Positions 1-7,540 are shown, counted from the stretch's first letter. The stretch: 36,276 nt of DNA from an uncultured Spirochaetaceae bacterium (GCA_902778325.1 CACYWZ010000021.1:1-36276), one strand, 5' to 3'. Notes: a model not told the origin generated them from the sequence alone. Translations and numbers: made by a program.

Positions 1-348
1 TTCTTTTATAAGGCTAAAGTGCTTATCTCTTGTCCACACACTGCAATTATCTCTAATCGCTAAATATGCAATAACAGCATCTGCAAACGGCACTGCAAGA
101 CCTGATTTTCTGAGCCTTAGTAAAAACAGTCCGATTTCTATCCAATCACAAGCTGATACATCTATATATTTTAAGCCTGTAAACATGTTTTTTATCATTT
201 TTACTTGCTTTTCTGATGTTGCACCATGCAAAAGTTCTGCTTCTACAACACCACATATTGCAACTTCATTTTCTGCAAACACTTTTGCTTGCTCTAAAGA
301 CGGATTATTAAAAAAATCAACAAGAATATTAGTATCAACGAGTATCAT
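1..348 (-). CDS. vapC: VapC-type PIN-domain toxin, C-terminus cut by the window edge
   Basis: The ORF starts at 348 and is still open at base 1, giving 116 residues of a family that is usually about 130 long. PIN-domain toxins are Mg-dependent ribonucleases that cut tRNA or rRNA. The start MILVDTNILVDFF holds the first acidic residue (D5). Glu36 in VVEAELLHG, Asp90 in FADAVIAYLA and Asp108 in WTRDKHF complete the acidic set expected of an active site. The start codon lies one base after the stop of the upstream antitoxin gene, the normal antitoxin-toxin order. All catalytic positions that can be seen are intact, so this is probably a working toxin. The last residues are outside the window. 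Confidence 0.88.
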   Translation of the reverse strand, partial: MILVDTNILVDFFNNPSLEQAKVFAENEVAICGVVEAELLHGATSEKQVKMIKNMFTGLKYIDVSACDWIEIGLFLLRLRKSGLAVPFADAVIAYLAIRDNCSVWTRDKHFSLIKE

Positions 349-349
349 T

Positions 350-577
350 TTACAAAATACTTACATCACGAAGTGAATCAATAGCAGACGAATCAAAAGA
401 GATTTTTCCTACAGCATCAAAAAAAGCTTTTTTAGAAGCTGGTATTTCAAGAGATGAAAAAGGATTCTCTTTTTTTCTTGCAATAAGTTGATTAACACGA
501 TTTCTTATATCTTCCAATTGCGGTAAAGAAAAATCTACCATGATTCTGGTAAAATCATTGAAAGCAGCATCAGACAT
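350..577 (-). CDS. vapB: VapB-like antitoxin of the VapBC module
   Basis: A 75-residue protein starting MSDAAFNDFTRI. I chose this start over the upstream ATG at 625 because a strong ribosome site (AAAGGAG) lies seven bases upstream. The N-terminal half (IMVDFSLPQLEDIRNRVNQL) looks like a short amphipathic dimerisation region. The C-terminal half (FSSLEIPASKKAFFDAVGKI) looks like the extended toxin-wrapping tail of VapB or Phd-type antitoxins. It is assigned by position, one base upstream of a PIN toxin, more than by sequence. As antitoxin it should bind and mask VapC and repress the shared promoter. Confidence 0.75.
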   Translation of the reverse strand: MSDAAFNDFTRIMVDFSLPQLEDIRNRVNQLIARKKENPFSSLEIPASKKAFFDAVGKISFDSSAIDSLRDVSIL

Positions 578-610
578 AAAAAACTCCTTTTGCCTTTGAT
601 ATATTTTTAT

Positions 611-638
611 TTTATAATTGTGCAAAAGATTTCGTCAA
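611..638 (-). promoter_or_regulatory. Promoter of the VapBC operon
   Basis: On the minus strand TTGACG is followed after 16 bases by TATAAA, about 34 bases before the antitoxin start. No second promoter is seen before vapC, so the pair is probably one transcript. Confidence 0.6.
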
Positions 639-672
639 TTAACCAAATAAAAATAAAGCATTTTTCGCAAAC

Positions 673-713
673 AAAAATCCCCCCGCAAGTGCATTTTCTT
701 TGCTTTGCGGGGG
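673..713 (-). terminator. Intrinsic terminator after the Rpn-tail ORF
   Basis: The arms CCCCCGCAA (680-688) and TTGCGGGGG (705-713) form a nine-pair GC-rich stem. Read on the minus strand the stem is followed by ATTTTT, so it ends leftward transcripts coming from 788-1264 before the vapBC promoter. Confidence 0.65.
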
Positions 714-734
714 AGATTTGTGCTAAAAACTGAC

Positions 735-761
735 GTCATGCCGAATTTATTTCGGCATCTG
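735..761. repeat. REP-like hairpin, GTCAT/ATCTG family, copy 1
   Basis: A 27-bp element: GTCAT, a stem GCCGAA/TTCGGC closed by a short AT-rich loop, then ATCTG. The same flanks surround two hairpins at 28.7 kb whose stems have different but still paired sequences. It lies just downstream of the Rpn-tail ORF and may also act as a processing or termination structure. Confidence 0.65.
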
Positions 762-787
762 CGCCATTTTCTAGACGGTTCGGGTGA

Positions 788-1264
788 TTAGAACTGCTTT
801 ATCTCGGCAACAGAAAGCCCTGTTATCTGAGAAATCTGCTCTGGTGTGAAACCTAGTTTCAGCGCATTTTTCGCAGCTTGCGATAATCCTTGTGCAAGAC
901 CTTGCGATAATACTTGCAGTTTTTCAGACTTTTCGTTTGGACACATTCCACCTTTTTGGGTTTTTGAAGAAATTTCTCTTGGACAAGGAAAACCGCGTGC
1001 GGTTTTTACAGAAATTTCGTTTGGACGAGCAAAACCGCGTGCGGTTTTTGAAGAAATTTCATTTGGACAAAGAAAACCGCAAGAGGTTTTTGAAGAAATT
1101 TCACTTGGACGAGCAAAACCGCATGAGGTTTTTGCGGAAATTCTGTTTGGACAAAGAAAACCGCATGAGGTTTTTGAGGAAATTCCGTTTGGACGGAAAA
1201 AATGCAAAACAGACACGAAAAAGAGCCGCTTCCAAAAACGTTTAGAAGCGATTGAATTACACAT
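788..1264 (-). CDS. ORF ending in an Rpn-type C-terminal tail, nuclease domain replaced by a 42-bp repeat array
   Basis: A 158-residue ORF. The last 45 residues (LSQGLAQGLSQAAKNALKLG, then FTPEQISQITGLSVAEIKQF) are the helical tail typical of Rpn recombination-promoting nuclease/putative transposase proteins. The upstream part is a 14-residue repeat (variants of PNEISSKTSCGF) encoded by array A, and no PD-(D/E)XK nuclease domain is present. It may be a remnant. Alternatively, only an internal start is used: ATG at 946 with AAGG four bases upstream gives a 52-residue protein starting MCPNEKSEKL. That would resemble the short C-terminal antitoxins made from internal starts in rpn genes. The start at 1264 has no clear ribosome site. 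A real Rpn tail is likely; the repeat part as protein is doubtful. Confidence 0.45.
   Translation of the reverse strand: MCNSIASKRFWKRLFFVSVLHFFRPNGISSKTSCGFLCPNRISAKTSCGFARPSEISSKTSCGFLCPNEISSKTARGFARPNEISVKTARGFPCPREISSKTQKGGMCPNEKSEKLQVLSQGLAQGLSQAAKNALKLGFTPEQISQITGLSVAEIKQF
937..1204. repeat. Tandem array A: seven 42-bp units
   Basis: TTGGAC recurs at 937, 979, 1021, 1063, 1105, 1147 and 1189, exactly 42 bp apart. Internal units share an AAAACCGC/GCGGTTTT dyad that is perfect in two units and degrades to GAGGT on one side in the others. The spacer after TTGGAC alternates between an AAG type and a GAG type, giving an 84-bp higher-order period. The first and last units are diverged, as at the edges of an old array. 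Several reading frames stay open across it only because 42 is divisible by three. Confidence 0.95.
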
Positions 1265-1280
1265 TATCTTTCGTTAAAAT
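1252..1280 (+). promoter_or_regulatory. Promoter of the PNPOx-like gene
   Basis: TTGAAT (1252-1257), a 17-base spacer, then TAAAAT (1275-1280). The predicted start at about 1287 leaves a leader of about 12 bases that is almost only the ribosome site AGGAGG. The -35 box overlaps the 5' end of the opposing ORF. Confidence 0.55.
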
Positions 1281-1298
1281 TATTTACAGGAGGCTTTT

Positions 1299-2102
1299 AT
1301 GCTCGATAATTTTATTCCAAATAAATCCTATGCGATTGTTTCAGGCTACGATAGAAACGGAAATATCGTCGCTGTTTTGGGAGGAGTCATTTATCACAAG
1401 AACACAATCGAATTGTTCTTTCCGAAGTCGAACCCGTTTACCGTAAACCAAGCAGTAACCTTTCATTTGGACAATCGAACTGGAGTTGAGGAAATCGACC
1501 CAGAAATGCGAGTGTATCGAACATCTGTAAAAGCAAAAGTAATAAAGAGCGAAGGATTGAGCATCTTTGTGGAGCTTATAGAGTATGAATTGAAGTTCTC
1601 AAACACGATTGTAGACAGCTACAAAGCCTCTGATTATCAGTTTCCCACAGACACAAGAAGCGACATTGAACTAGAAGAAGCTGTTTTCTCTAAAGAAATC
1701 GTTTTTAATGACAAAGAAAAGGACAACAAACTCGGTGTTCTAATCACGAAGGCAATCGAGCAACCGCACACAACTGTTATGGCGTTCATATCGTCTATAG
1801 AAGATGATATTTATATTATCAGTCATTCAGGCTCCTTTAAGTCAAAGAACATAAGGAGAGATAAAAACTGTGTTTTTGCCATCGACCACCGAGCCACCTA
1901 TTTGTTCACAAAAGCAATCGATTGGAACTACACCTTAATCAAGGGTACTTTCAAAAAGGTTTCGAAAAACAACGAGATGTTCCCTCTGCTACAAGCAAAA
2001 TTCGTAGAGAAAAATCCGTGGGAGTTTAGTTTTTTCACTGACGATAAAGTGGAAATGTACCAAATAAAAGCAGAAGAAATACTTTGCCCAGAAAAATATT
2101 AG
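1299..2102 (+). CDS. PNPOx-like (FMN-binding split-barrel) protein with an extra N-terminal domain
   Basis: A 267-residue cytoplasmic protein with a perfect AGGAGG six bases before the ATG. Residues of about 145-255 resemble the pyridoxamine-phosphate-oxidase-like split barrel: TTVMAFISSIEDDIYIISHS, then KSKNIRRDKNCVFAID and FTKAIDWNYTLIKGTF. This is the pattern of small flavin-binding PNPOx-like proteins that act on unknown substrates. Residues 1-130 form a beta-rich domain I do not recognise. It is transcribed rightward, convergent with the ABC-F gene. The substrate cannot be deduced, and a heme- or F420-binding role typical of the wider fold is equally possible. Confidence 0.65.
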   Translation: MLDNFIPNKSYAIVSGYDRNGNIVAVLGGVIYHKNTIELFFPKSNPFTVNQAVTFHLDNRTGVEEIDPEMRVYRTSVKAKVIKSEGLSIFVELIEYELKFSNTIVDSYKASDYQFPTDTRSDIELEEAVFSKEIVFNDKEKDNKLGVLITKAIEQPHTTVMAFISSIEDDIYIISHSGSFKSKNIRRDKNCVFAIDHRATYLFTKAIDWNYTLIKGTFKKVSKNNEMFPLLQAKFVEKNPWEFSFFTDDKVEMYQIKAEEILCPEKY

Positions 2103-2171
2103 ACCTGCTCGAGAAACTTCTGTCATTATCGGGGCAATCCCAATAATAACAAATAATTTCAGAACAGGTCT
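2101..2171. repeat. Nested inverted-repeat element between convergent genes
   Basis: The outer arms AGACCTGCTC (2101-2110) and GAACAGGTCT (2162-2171) pair at nine of ten positions. Inside, ATTATCGGG pairs with CCCAATAAT around a short loop. The element begins within the stop codon of the PNPOx-like gene. It may be a two-way terminator, or a small mobile-element remnant; no poly-T tract follows directly. Confidence 0.5.
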
Positions 2172-2176
2172 ACAAC

Positions 2177-2233
2177 AAAAAAGCCTGTGCCTTACAAAAG
2201 AGGCTGTGCCTTACAAAAAAGCCTGTGGCTTAG
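2177..2233. repeat. Three 19-bp units at the 3' end of the ABC-F gene
   Basis: A unit of the form AAAAAGCCTGTGCCTTAC occurs three times, with cores at 2183, 2202 and 2221. The last copy runs into the ABC-F stop codon. On the minus strand the first unit met forms AGCC-ACA-GGCT followed by TTTTTT, which could act as a weak terminator, so the repeats may be duplicated terminators. Confidence 0.6.
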
Positions 2234-3870
2234 AACTTCACCTTGATACCAGTGCCTTCATAATACTTTGCGCGAAGCTCTTTCACCTGCTTGTCCGCAA
2301 GATAATCATCGAAGTTCATCATGCGGTCAATAACGCCGTTCGGAGTGAACTCGATAATGCGGTTCGCAATAGATGAAATGAACTCGTGGTCGTGGCTTGA
2401 GAACATCACAACACCAGGGAACTGCACAAGACCGTCGTTCAAGCTCGTGATTGACTCAAGGTCGAGGTGGTTCGTCGGGTCGTCCATGATGATGACGTTC
2501 GCGCCCGAAAGCATGAGCTTTGACAGCATACAGCGCACCTTTTCGCCTCCAGAGAGAACTTTGACCTTCTTCAAGCTCTCATCTCCACTGAAAAGCATTC
2601 GACCGAGGAAGCCGCGAACATAAGCGTCGTCCTGCTCCTTTGAATACTGCTTGAGCCATTCTGTGATGTTCAAATCGTTGTCAAAATAGCTCGTCGTGTC
2701 GCGCGGAAGATATGTGTGGCTCGTCGTCTGTCCCCAGTTATATTCGCCAGAATCCGCTTTAAGCTCGTCTGCAACAATGCTGAAGAATGCGCTGATTGCG
2801 TTATGCTCCATACCAACGAAAGCAACCTTTTCGCCCGGGTGGATTGTCAAATCGAGCTTCTTGAGCAAATGCACGCCGTCGCGGTCAGTGTAATCCAAGC
2901 CCTTTGCATCAAGAACGAAGTTACCGATGCTGCGGTCTGCCTTGAAGTTTACATAAGGGAACTTGCGGCTTGTAACAGGCATTTCCTCAAGCTCGAGCTT
3001 CTCCAAAACTTTCTTGCGGCTTGTTGCCTGACGGCTCTTTGCGGCATTAGAAGCAAATCGCTGAATGAATGACTTGAGGTCTGCCATCTTCTCTTCGCGC
3101 GCTTTTGCTTGGTCTTTTGCCTGTCTCTGCATAATCTGGCTCATCTGATACCAGAAATCGTAGTTTCCAGCGTACTGCGTGATTTTGCCGTAATCGATAT
3201 CGCAAACATAAGTACAAACAGTGTTCAAGAAGTGGCGGTCGTGGCTGACAACGATAACCGTGTTTTCAAACTCCATCAAGAACTCTTCAAGCCAAGTAAT
3301 CGCTTCAAGGTCAAGACCGTTCGTAGGCTCATCAAGAAGCAAAATATCAGGCTTTCCGAAAAGTGCCTGCGCCAAAAGAACGCGGACTTTCTGGCTTTCG
3401 TCAAGCTCTCTCATCATCTTGTCGTGGAACTCTTCTTCAAGACCAAGCCCCGAAAGCATCTGCTCAATATCGTTCTCGGCTTCATATCCGCCAAGCTCGC
3501 CGAACTCAGCTTCCATCTCGCTCGCCTTGATTCCGTCCTCTTCGCTGAAATCTGGCTTTTCATAAATCGCGTCTTTTGCCTTTTCAAGCTCGTAGAGTTT
3601 CGGGAAGCCCATCTTTACGGTTTCCATAACCGAGTAATCGTCGAAAGCAAAGTGGTTCTGCACCAAAGTCGCCATTCGCTCGCCCGTAGAAATCGAGATT
3701 TCACCAGAATCGTGCTCAATCTCGCCGTTCAAGACCTTGAGGAAAGTAGATTTTCCCGCACCGTTTGCGCCGATAATGCCGTAACAGTTGCCAGGCGTGA
3801 ACTTCAAATTAACATCTTTAAACAAAGGCTTTTCGCCAAACTTCAAACTAACATCGCTAACAGTAATCAT
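2230..3870 (-). CDS. ABC-F ATPase, YbiT-like, with a degenerate second nucleotide site
   Basis: A 546-residue soluble protein with two ABC domains and no membrane segments, the length of YbiT-type ABC-F proteins, which bind the ribosomal E site and regulate translation. Domain 1 has a good Walker A (GANGAGKST, residues 34-42) and Walker B (ILLLDEPTNGLD), but its signature is LDESQ instead of LSGGQ. The linker has the family sequence FASNAAKSRQATSRKK. Domain 2 keeps LSGGE but its Walker A has decayed to GMEHNAIS and its Walker B reads MDDPTNHLD, with Asp in place of the catalytic Glu. Only the composite site from Walker A 1 and signature 2 looks usable. The gene follows the DEAD-box helicase by 18 bases, with GGGGAG upstream, so the two are probably one operon linked to RNA or ribosome work. 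Confidence 0.92.
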   Translation of the reverse strand: MITVSDVSLKFGEKPLFKDVNLKFTPGNCYGIIGANGAGKSTFLKVLNGEIEHDSGEISISTGERMATLVQNHFAFDDYSVMETVKMGFPKLYELEKAKDAIYEKPDFSEEDGIKASEMEAEFGELGGYEAENDIEQMLSGLGLEEEFHDKMMRELDESQKVRVLLAQALFGKPDILLLDEPTNGLDLEAITWLEEFLMEFENTVIVVSHDRHFLNTVCTYVCDIDYGKITQYAGNYDFWYQMSQIMQRQAKDQAKAREEKMADLKSFIQRFASNAAKSRQATSRKKVLEKLELEEMPVTSRKFPYVNFKADRSIGNFVLDAKGLDYTDRDGVHLLKKLDLTIHPGEKVAFVGMEHNAISAFFSIVADELKADSGEYNWGQTTSHTYLPRDTTSYFDNDLNITEWLKQYSKEQDDAYVRGFLGRMLFSGDESLKKVKVLSGGEKVRCMLSKLMLSGANVIIMDDPTNHLDLESITSLNDGLVQFPGVVMFSSHDHEFISSIANRIIEFTPNGVIDRMMNFDDYLADKQVKELRAKYYEGTGIKVKF

Positions 3871-3888
3871 TCTTTTATTATGCTCCCC

Positions 3889-5667
3889 TTACTTGCGTCC
3901 AAAAAACGCCCTGATACGTCCGATAAGGCTTCTGCTCTTCAAGCCACCCTTTTTCTCCGCAGGCATAGCCTGTTTTGCCGTCATCGACGGTTTTGATGGC
4001 ATAGCCTTGTTCTGAACAGGCTTTTGATTCTTCTTTGATTTCTTCTTTGAATCAGACTTAGGCTGCTTTTTAGCAACAGCCTGGGACTGCTGTGCTTGTG
4101 TAGAAACAGCTTTTGACGGTTCAGAAATGGCTGAGCCATACTTTTCTTTGTAGAACTTCATGCGCTCATCGAACGACATCTTTGCCATTCGCTCTTCTTC
4201 TTCGCTGTTTCTCTCGCTCATCACGCTCTTTACGCGGCGGTCTCTCTTGTACTCTTTCGCCTTTTCTCTGTTCTTTTCGCTGTAGCGACCAGCTCCACGC
4301 TTCTTGCGAGATTCAGCTTCAGTCTCGTCGCTTGTGGCAAAAGCACCAGCTGCCGCAGATACGCTTTCGGCAGTCTTTCGCACTCTGTCCATATCCAAGC
4401 CGCGCTCTCGTCGTCTGCCGCCTCTCTCGCCTCTGCGCCCGCGCTTTTCTTCGGCTCTCTTTCTTCCAAAATCGCTCTTGTCGTCGTAATCCTCGCGCCA
4501 ATTCTCTGTGCGAATATACACATCTTTGCTCTTGTCTTCCGCATACATCGACTCATCAGCCACGCGCGACGGAATTGATTTTTCAATATATCGCTCAATA
4601 GCAGGAAGAGAATACACATCTTGCTCAGAGCAGAAAGTATACGCCTTGCCCGTCTTTCCAGCGCGAGCCGTGCGTCCGATGCGGTGAACATAGTTCTCGG
4701 CTTCGTTCGGCAAATCGTAATTGATAACCATCGCCAAATCGTCAACATCGATACCGCGAGCAGCAACATCAGTCGCAACAAGCACATTGACCTTGCCTTC
4801 TTTAAAATCCTTCAACACAGCAAGACGCTTTTTCTGTGGCAAATCACCGATTATAAACGCGCTCTTAATACCATTTATTTCAAGACGCTTAGAAAGCACT
4901 TCGCACATACGCTTTGTGTTGCAGAAAATCATCACGCTTGCAGGCTTTTCACTGTTCAAAAGCCCGATTAAAAGACGGTTCTTTTCATCGCTTGAAACGT
5001 GAAGTAGCTCTTGGTCGATGTCTTCAACAGTGATATTCTCGGCTTCAATCGTGATTTCCTTTGCATCGCGGGTGTACTCCCAAGCCAAGTTTTTCACATA
5101 GCTATTGAGAGTAGCCGAAAAGAGCATTGTCTGTCGTTTTTCAGCCTGTGGCAACACTTTGAGCAATGTTCTCAAGTCAGGATAGAAGCCCATATCAAAC
5201 ATACGGTCAGCTTCGTCCACAACCAAATACATCACGCGGCTCAAATCCATCTGTCCGCCCTGCTGCAAATCGATTACGCGCCCAGGAGTGCCAATGATGA
5301 TGTCCACTCCCTTTTTTAGCGCACTCACCTGCTTGTCGTAGCCAACACCGCCGTAGAAAGAGCGTGCGATGAGTTTAGTAGAGCTGAGCAGAGTTTTAGC
5401 CTCCTCTTCCACCTGCACAGCAAGCTCGCGGGTAGGAACAAGAATCAAAGTTTTCGCTCCATTGTCCGCCTTGGTAAGCATTTCCTGAATGATAGAAACA
5501 AGATATGCCGCTGTTTTTCCAGTGCCAGTCTGAGACTGCACATACAAATCCTCTCCTTCCTGAGAGGCTTTCAAAACCTGTTCCTGAACAGGTGTGCACG
5601 TTACGTATCCTGCTTCTGCTATTCCCTTGAGCAGTTCTTCGTGCAATGCGAATTCGATAAAATCCAT
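3889..5667 (-). CDS. DEAD-box ATP-dependent RNA helicase with a long basic tail
   Basis: About 592 residues. The helicase core shows a Q motif (GYVTCTPVQEQVL), SQTGTGKT, PTRELAVQ, TPGR, DEAD in VVDEADRM, SAT, ATDVAARGID and HRIGRTAR, all intact. It should unwind short RNA duplexes during ribosome assembly or mRNA decay. The last 200 residues are a low-complexity tail rich in Arg, Lys and Glu, ending RIRAFFGRK, likely an RNA-binding arm. I chose the ATG at 5667 (MDFIEFALHEELLKGI) because it matches the usual start of RhlE/DeaD-like proteins. The ATG at 5679 would add MGYR. Neither has a ribosome site; a TATATA box lies 11 bases before 5667. The ABC-F gene follows in the same operon. Confidence 0.93.
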   Translation of the reverse strand: MDFIEFALHEELLKGIAEAGYVTCTPVQEQVLKASQEGEDLYVQSQTGTGKTAAYLVSIIQEMLTKADNGAKTLILVPTRELAVQVEEEAKTLLSSTKLIARSFYGGVGYDKQVSALKKGVDIIIGTPGRVIDLQQGGQMDLSRVMYLVVDEADRMFDMGFYPDLRTLLKVLPQAEKRQTMLFSATLNSYVKNLAWEYTRDAKEITIEAENITVEDIDQELLHVSSDEKNRLLIGLLNSEKPASVMIFCNTKRMCEVLSKRLEINGIKSAFIIGDLPQKKRLAVLKDFKEGKVNVLVATDVAARGIDVDDLAMVINYDLPNEAENYVHRIGRTARAGKTGKAYTFCSEQDVYSLPAIERYIEKSIPSRVADESMYAEDKSKDVYIRTENWREDYDDKSDFGRKRAEEKRGRRGERGGRRRERGLDMDRVRKTAESVSAAAGAFATSDETEAESRKKRGAGRYSEKNREKAKEYKRDRRVKSVMSERNSEEEERMAKMSFDERMKFYKEKYGSAISEPSKAVSTQAQQSQAVAKKQPKSDSKKKSKKNQKPVQNKAMPSKPSMTAKQAMPAEKKGGLKSRSLIGRIRAFFGRK

Positions 5668-5761
5668 TCGATAACCCATATATATAAAAGTCAGATTGCA
5701 AAAGTTAGTAAAAAAGTAAGCAATATATTGATTTGCAGTATATCTCTTTTCAGATAAAGTG

Positions 5762-5767
5762 TATAGT
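5762..5767 (+). promoter_or_regulatory. Possible -10 box directly before the rlmK start
   Basis: TATAGT ends seven bases before the ATG at 5775 and no Shine-Dalgarno sequence is present, which would give a leaderless or nearly leaderless mRNA. A good -35 at the right distance is not seen; an alternative TTGATT (5728) plus GATAAA (5753), 19 bases apart, would give a leader of about ten bases. Confidence 0.35.
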
Positions 5768-5774
5768 GTAATCT

Positions 5775-6944
5775 ATGAACGACATTATTGCTAATCAGGA
5801 CAAAACGGCGTATCAAGCCGAAATCTTCAAGAACAGACTTCAAAAACAATACAAAACCTTGCGAAAATGGGCAAAAAAAGAACATATCACCGCCTATCGC
5901 CTTTATGACCGCGACATTCCCGAAATTCCGCTCGCAGTAGATTACTATGAGCTTTTGCCTTTCGGAATCGAAAGCAAAGTAGAAGCAGTGCAATTTTTAT
6001 CTCGTGAAAGCGAAATGCTTGCTAACGGCGACAGAACAGCCTTTGAAGACGCAATCAGCCGCCGTTATATCCATATCGCCCTTTACGAGCGACCTTATGA
6101 AAAAGACGAAAAAGAAGAAGAGCAATGGCTAGAAGCAATGGCACAAGCGTGCACAGAAGTCTTTTCGATAAATAAATCAAACGTCATCACAAAGACTCGC
6201 AAAAAGCTCGACGGCACAAAAGACGGCAAAGAAAGCGGACACGGCAGAAGCGAGCAATACGAAAAAATCGAATCGAGCCGCAAAATCACAGGCAGCGTCT
6301 TAGAGCAAGGCGAATTATTTGAAGTGAACTTGAGCGAATATCTCGACACAGGGCTATTCTTTGACCATCGCCCTCTTCGCAAAACCGTCCGCGACAAATG
6401 CGCAAAAAAGAGCGTATTAAATCTATTTTGCTACACAGGCAGTTTTTCGGTATACGCCGCAGAGGGAAAAGCAAAGCGAGTTGAAAGCGTGGATATGTCA
6501 AACACATATCTTGATTGGGCAAAGCGCAATTTTCTTCTCAATGGATTTATCGATAGTCTAAAAGACACAGGCACAAAATACATCTTCACAAGAAGCGACG
6601 TTATCAGCTTTTTAAATCAGAAATGCTCAGAAAAAGCGACGGCAGAAAACCGCTATGACATCATCATTCTTGACCCGCCGACTTTCAGCAACAGCAAAAA
6701 GACAGCGCACACGCTCGACATCAACCGCGATTGGAGCGACCTTGTTTCAAAATGCGTCGCACTCTTGACAGAGGGAGGCACATTGTATTTTTCCACAAAC
6801 AGCCGCCGCTTGTCTTTTGACGAATCTCTTATCAAAGTCCCAGAGGGCAAATCACTCACGATAAGCGACATCACAAGTGAAACAATCCCGCAAGACTACC
6901 GCAACGCCAAAATCCACCGCTGCTGGCAGCTCGATGTAAAATAG
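5775..6944 (+). CDS. rlmK: Stand-alone RlmK-type 23S rRNA methyltransferase
   Basis: A 389-residue SAM-dependent methyltransferase that matches the C-terminal (RlmK) half of the enterobacterial RlmKL fusion, which makes m7G2069 in 23S rRNA. Diagnostic stretches are FKNRLQKQYKTLRKWAKKE, YRLYDRDIPE, LDTGLFFDHRPLR, the SAM loop NLFCYTGSFSVYAA, and the catalytic DPPTFSNSKK. There is no separate RlmL (m2G2445) domain here. The stretch at residues 130-175 is charged and longer than usual. It is transcribed alone, divergent from the helicase gene, and ends before a hairpin. Confidence is high for the family and fair for the exact base modified. Confidence 0.85.
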   Translation: MNDIIANQDKTAYQAEIFKNRLQKQYKTLRKWAKKEHITAYRLYDRDIPEIPLAVDYYELLPFGIESKVEAVQFLSRESEMLANGDRTAFEDAISRRYIHIALYERPYEKDEKEEEQWLEAMAQACTEVFSINKSNVITKTRKKLDGTKDGKESGHGRSEQYEKIESSRKITGSVLEQGELFEVNLSEYLDTGLFFDHRPLRKTVRDKCAKKSVLNLFCYTGSFSVYAAEGKAKRVESVDMSNTYLDWAKRNFLLNGFIDSLKDTGTKYIFTRSDVISFLNQKCSEKATAENRYDIIILDPPTFSNSKKTAHTLDINRDWSDLVSKCVALLTEGGTLYFSTNSRRLSFDESLIKVPEGKSLTISDITSETIPQDYRNAKIHRCWQLDVK

Positions 6945-6950
6945 CACTCT

Positions 6951-7008
6951 ATAAGTTAGTAGGCTTTTGCTTGCTAACTTATTAGTCTGATTATATTTTT
7001 CAATCAGA
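6951..7008. terminator. Two hairpins between convergent genes
   Basis: ATAAGTTAG (6951-6959) pairs with CTAACTTAT (6974-6982). A second stem, TCTGATT (6986-6992) with AATCAGA (7002-7008), has a T-rich loop. They sit between rlmK (rightward) and mazF (leftward) and probably end both transcripts. Confidence 0.55.
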
Positions 7009-7023
7009 TTACCACTCTATCCG

Positions 7024-7362
7024 CTATTCTTTCATAACATAATCAATCGCAGCTTCAATCTGCGTCAAAAACTTCTTTGGAAGCCTGGAAATTTTCTCTT
7101 CCAAACGGAATTTATCAACAACAATAGTCTGATGAACCAAAGCAACAGAATCTTTCGTCAACCCCGATTCTGCTTTGGGTATAAAAACATTGCCTAACAA
7201 GTCTGCATTTATAGTATTTGACGTGAGAGGAACAACCAGTTTTGTATTCAGTCCGTTCAAGTTCTCTTTATCCGCTTGAATTATGACAACAGGGCGACGA
7301 TAGCCTGGCTCGCTTCCGTACGGAACACCGAAATCAAGCATATAAACATCACCACGAGTCAT
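7024..7362 (-). CDS. mazF: MazF/PemK-type mRNA interferase toxin
   Basis: A 112-residue protein with the MazF fold markers: GDVYMLDFG, GSEPGYRRPVVIIQ, LVVPLTSNT and DSVALVHQTIVVD. MazF enzymes cut single-stranded RNA at short sequences. The conserved Arg of RRPVVI and the Thr-Ser of PLTSN, both near the active site, are present. The start overlaps the end of the upstream antitoxin gene by 14 bases, so translation is probably coupled. The length is normal and no key residue is missing. Confidence 0.93.
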   Translation of the reverse strand: MTRGDVYMLDFGVPYGSEPGYRRPVVIIQADKENLNGLNTKLVVPLTSNTINADLLGNVFIPKAESGLTKDSVALVHQTIVVDKFRLEEKISRLPKKFLTQIEAAIDYVMKE

Positions 7363-7540
7363 TTTTCACGCTCTCCCAGACTGTTGCAAGACTAGATTCT
7401 CGCATTTTCTGCAAACTCTGTGCTTCCGTCAGCTCGGCAGTTCTCTTATTTACAGCATTTGCAATAAATGTCAAAAGCTGAATCTGCTCTGCCAATGAAA
7501 AAGACAATACCTGATTTTCCACTTGAGCCATAGTCATCAT
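7349..7540 (-). CDS. Antitoxin partner of the MazF toxin
   Basis: A 63-residue protein (MMTMAQVENQVLSFSLAEQI) with GGAGG seven bases before the first ATG. The N-terminal part resembles the short helical antitoxins paired with MazF outside the classic AbrB-fold MazE group: an LSLAEQIQLL-type helix, then a charged tail ending SVKNDSW. No AbrB-type beta fold is recognisable, so it is assigned by its place upstream of, and overlapping, mazF. Confidence 0.75.
   Translation of the reverse strand: MMTMAQVENQVLSFSLAEQIQLLTFIANAVNKRTAELTEAQSLQKMRESSLATVWESVKNDSW

Noticed and set aside
846-1277. Two long plus-strand ORFs across array A
   Set aside because: A 42-bp unit without stop codons keeps any such frame open through the array. 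No ribosome site or recognisable domain supports them.
3109-3996. 295-residue plus-strand ORF opposite the ABC-F gene
   Set aside because: It is antisense to a protein with clear ABC motifs and has no recognisable domain; a shadow frame.
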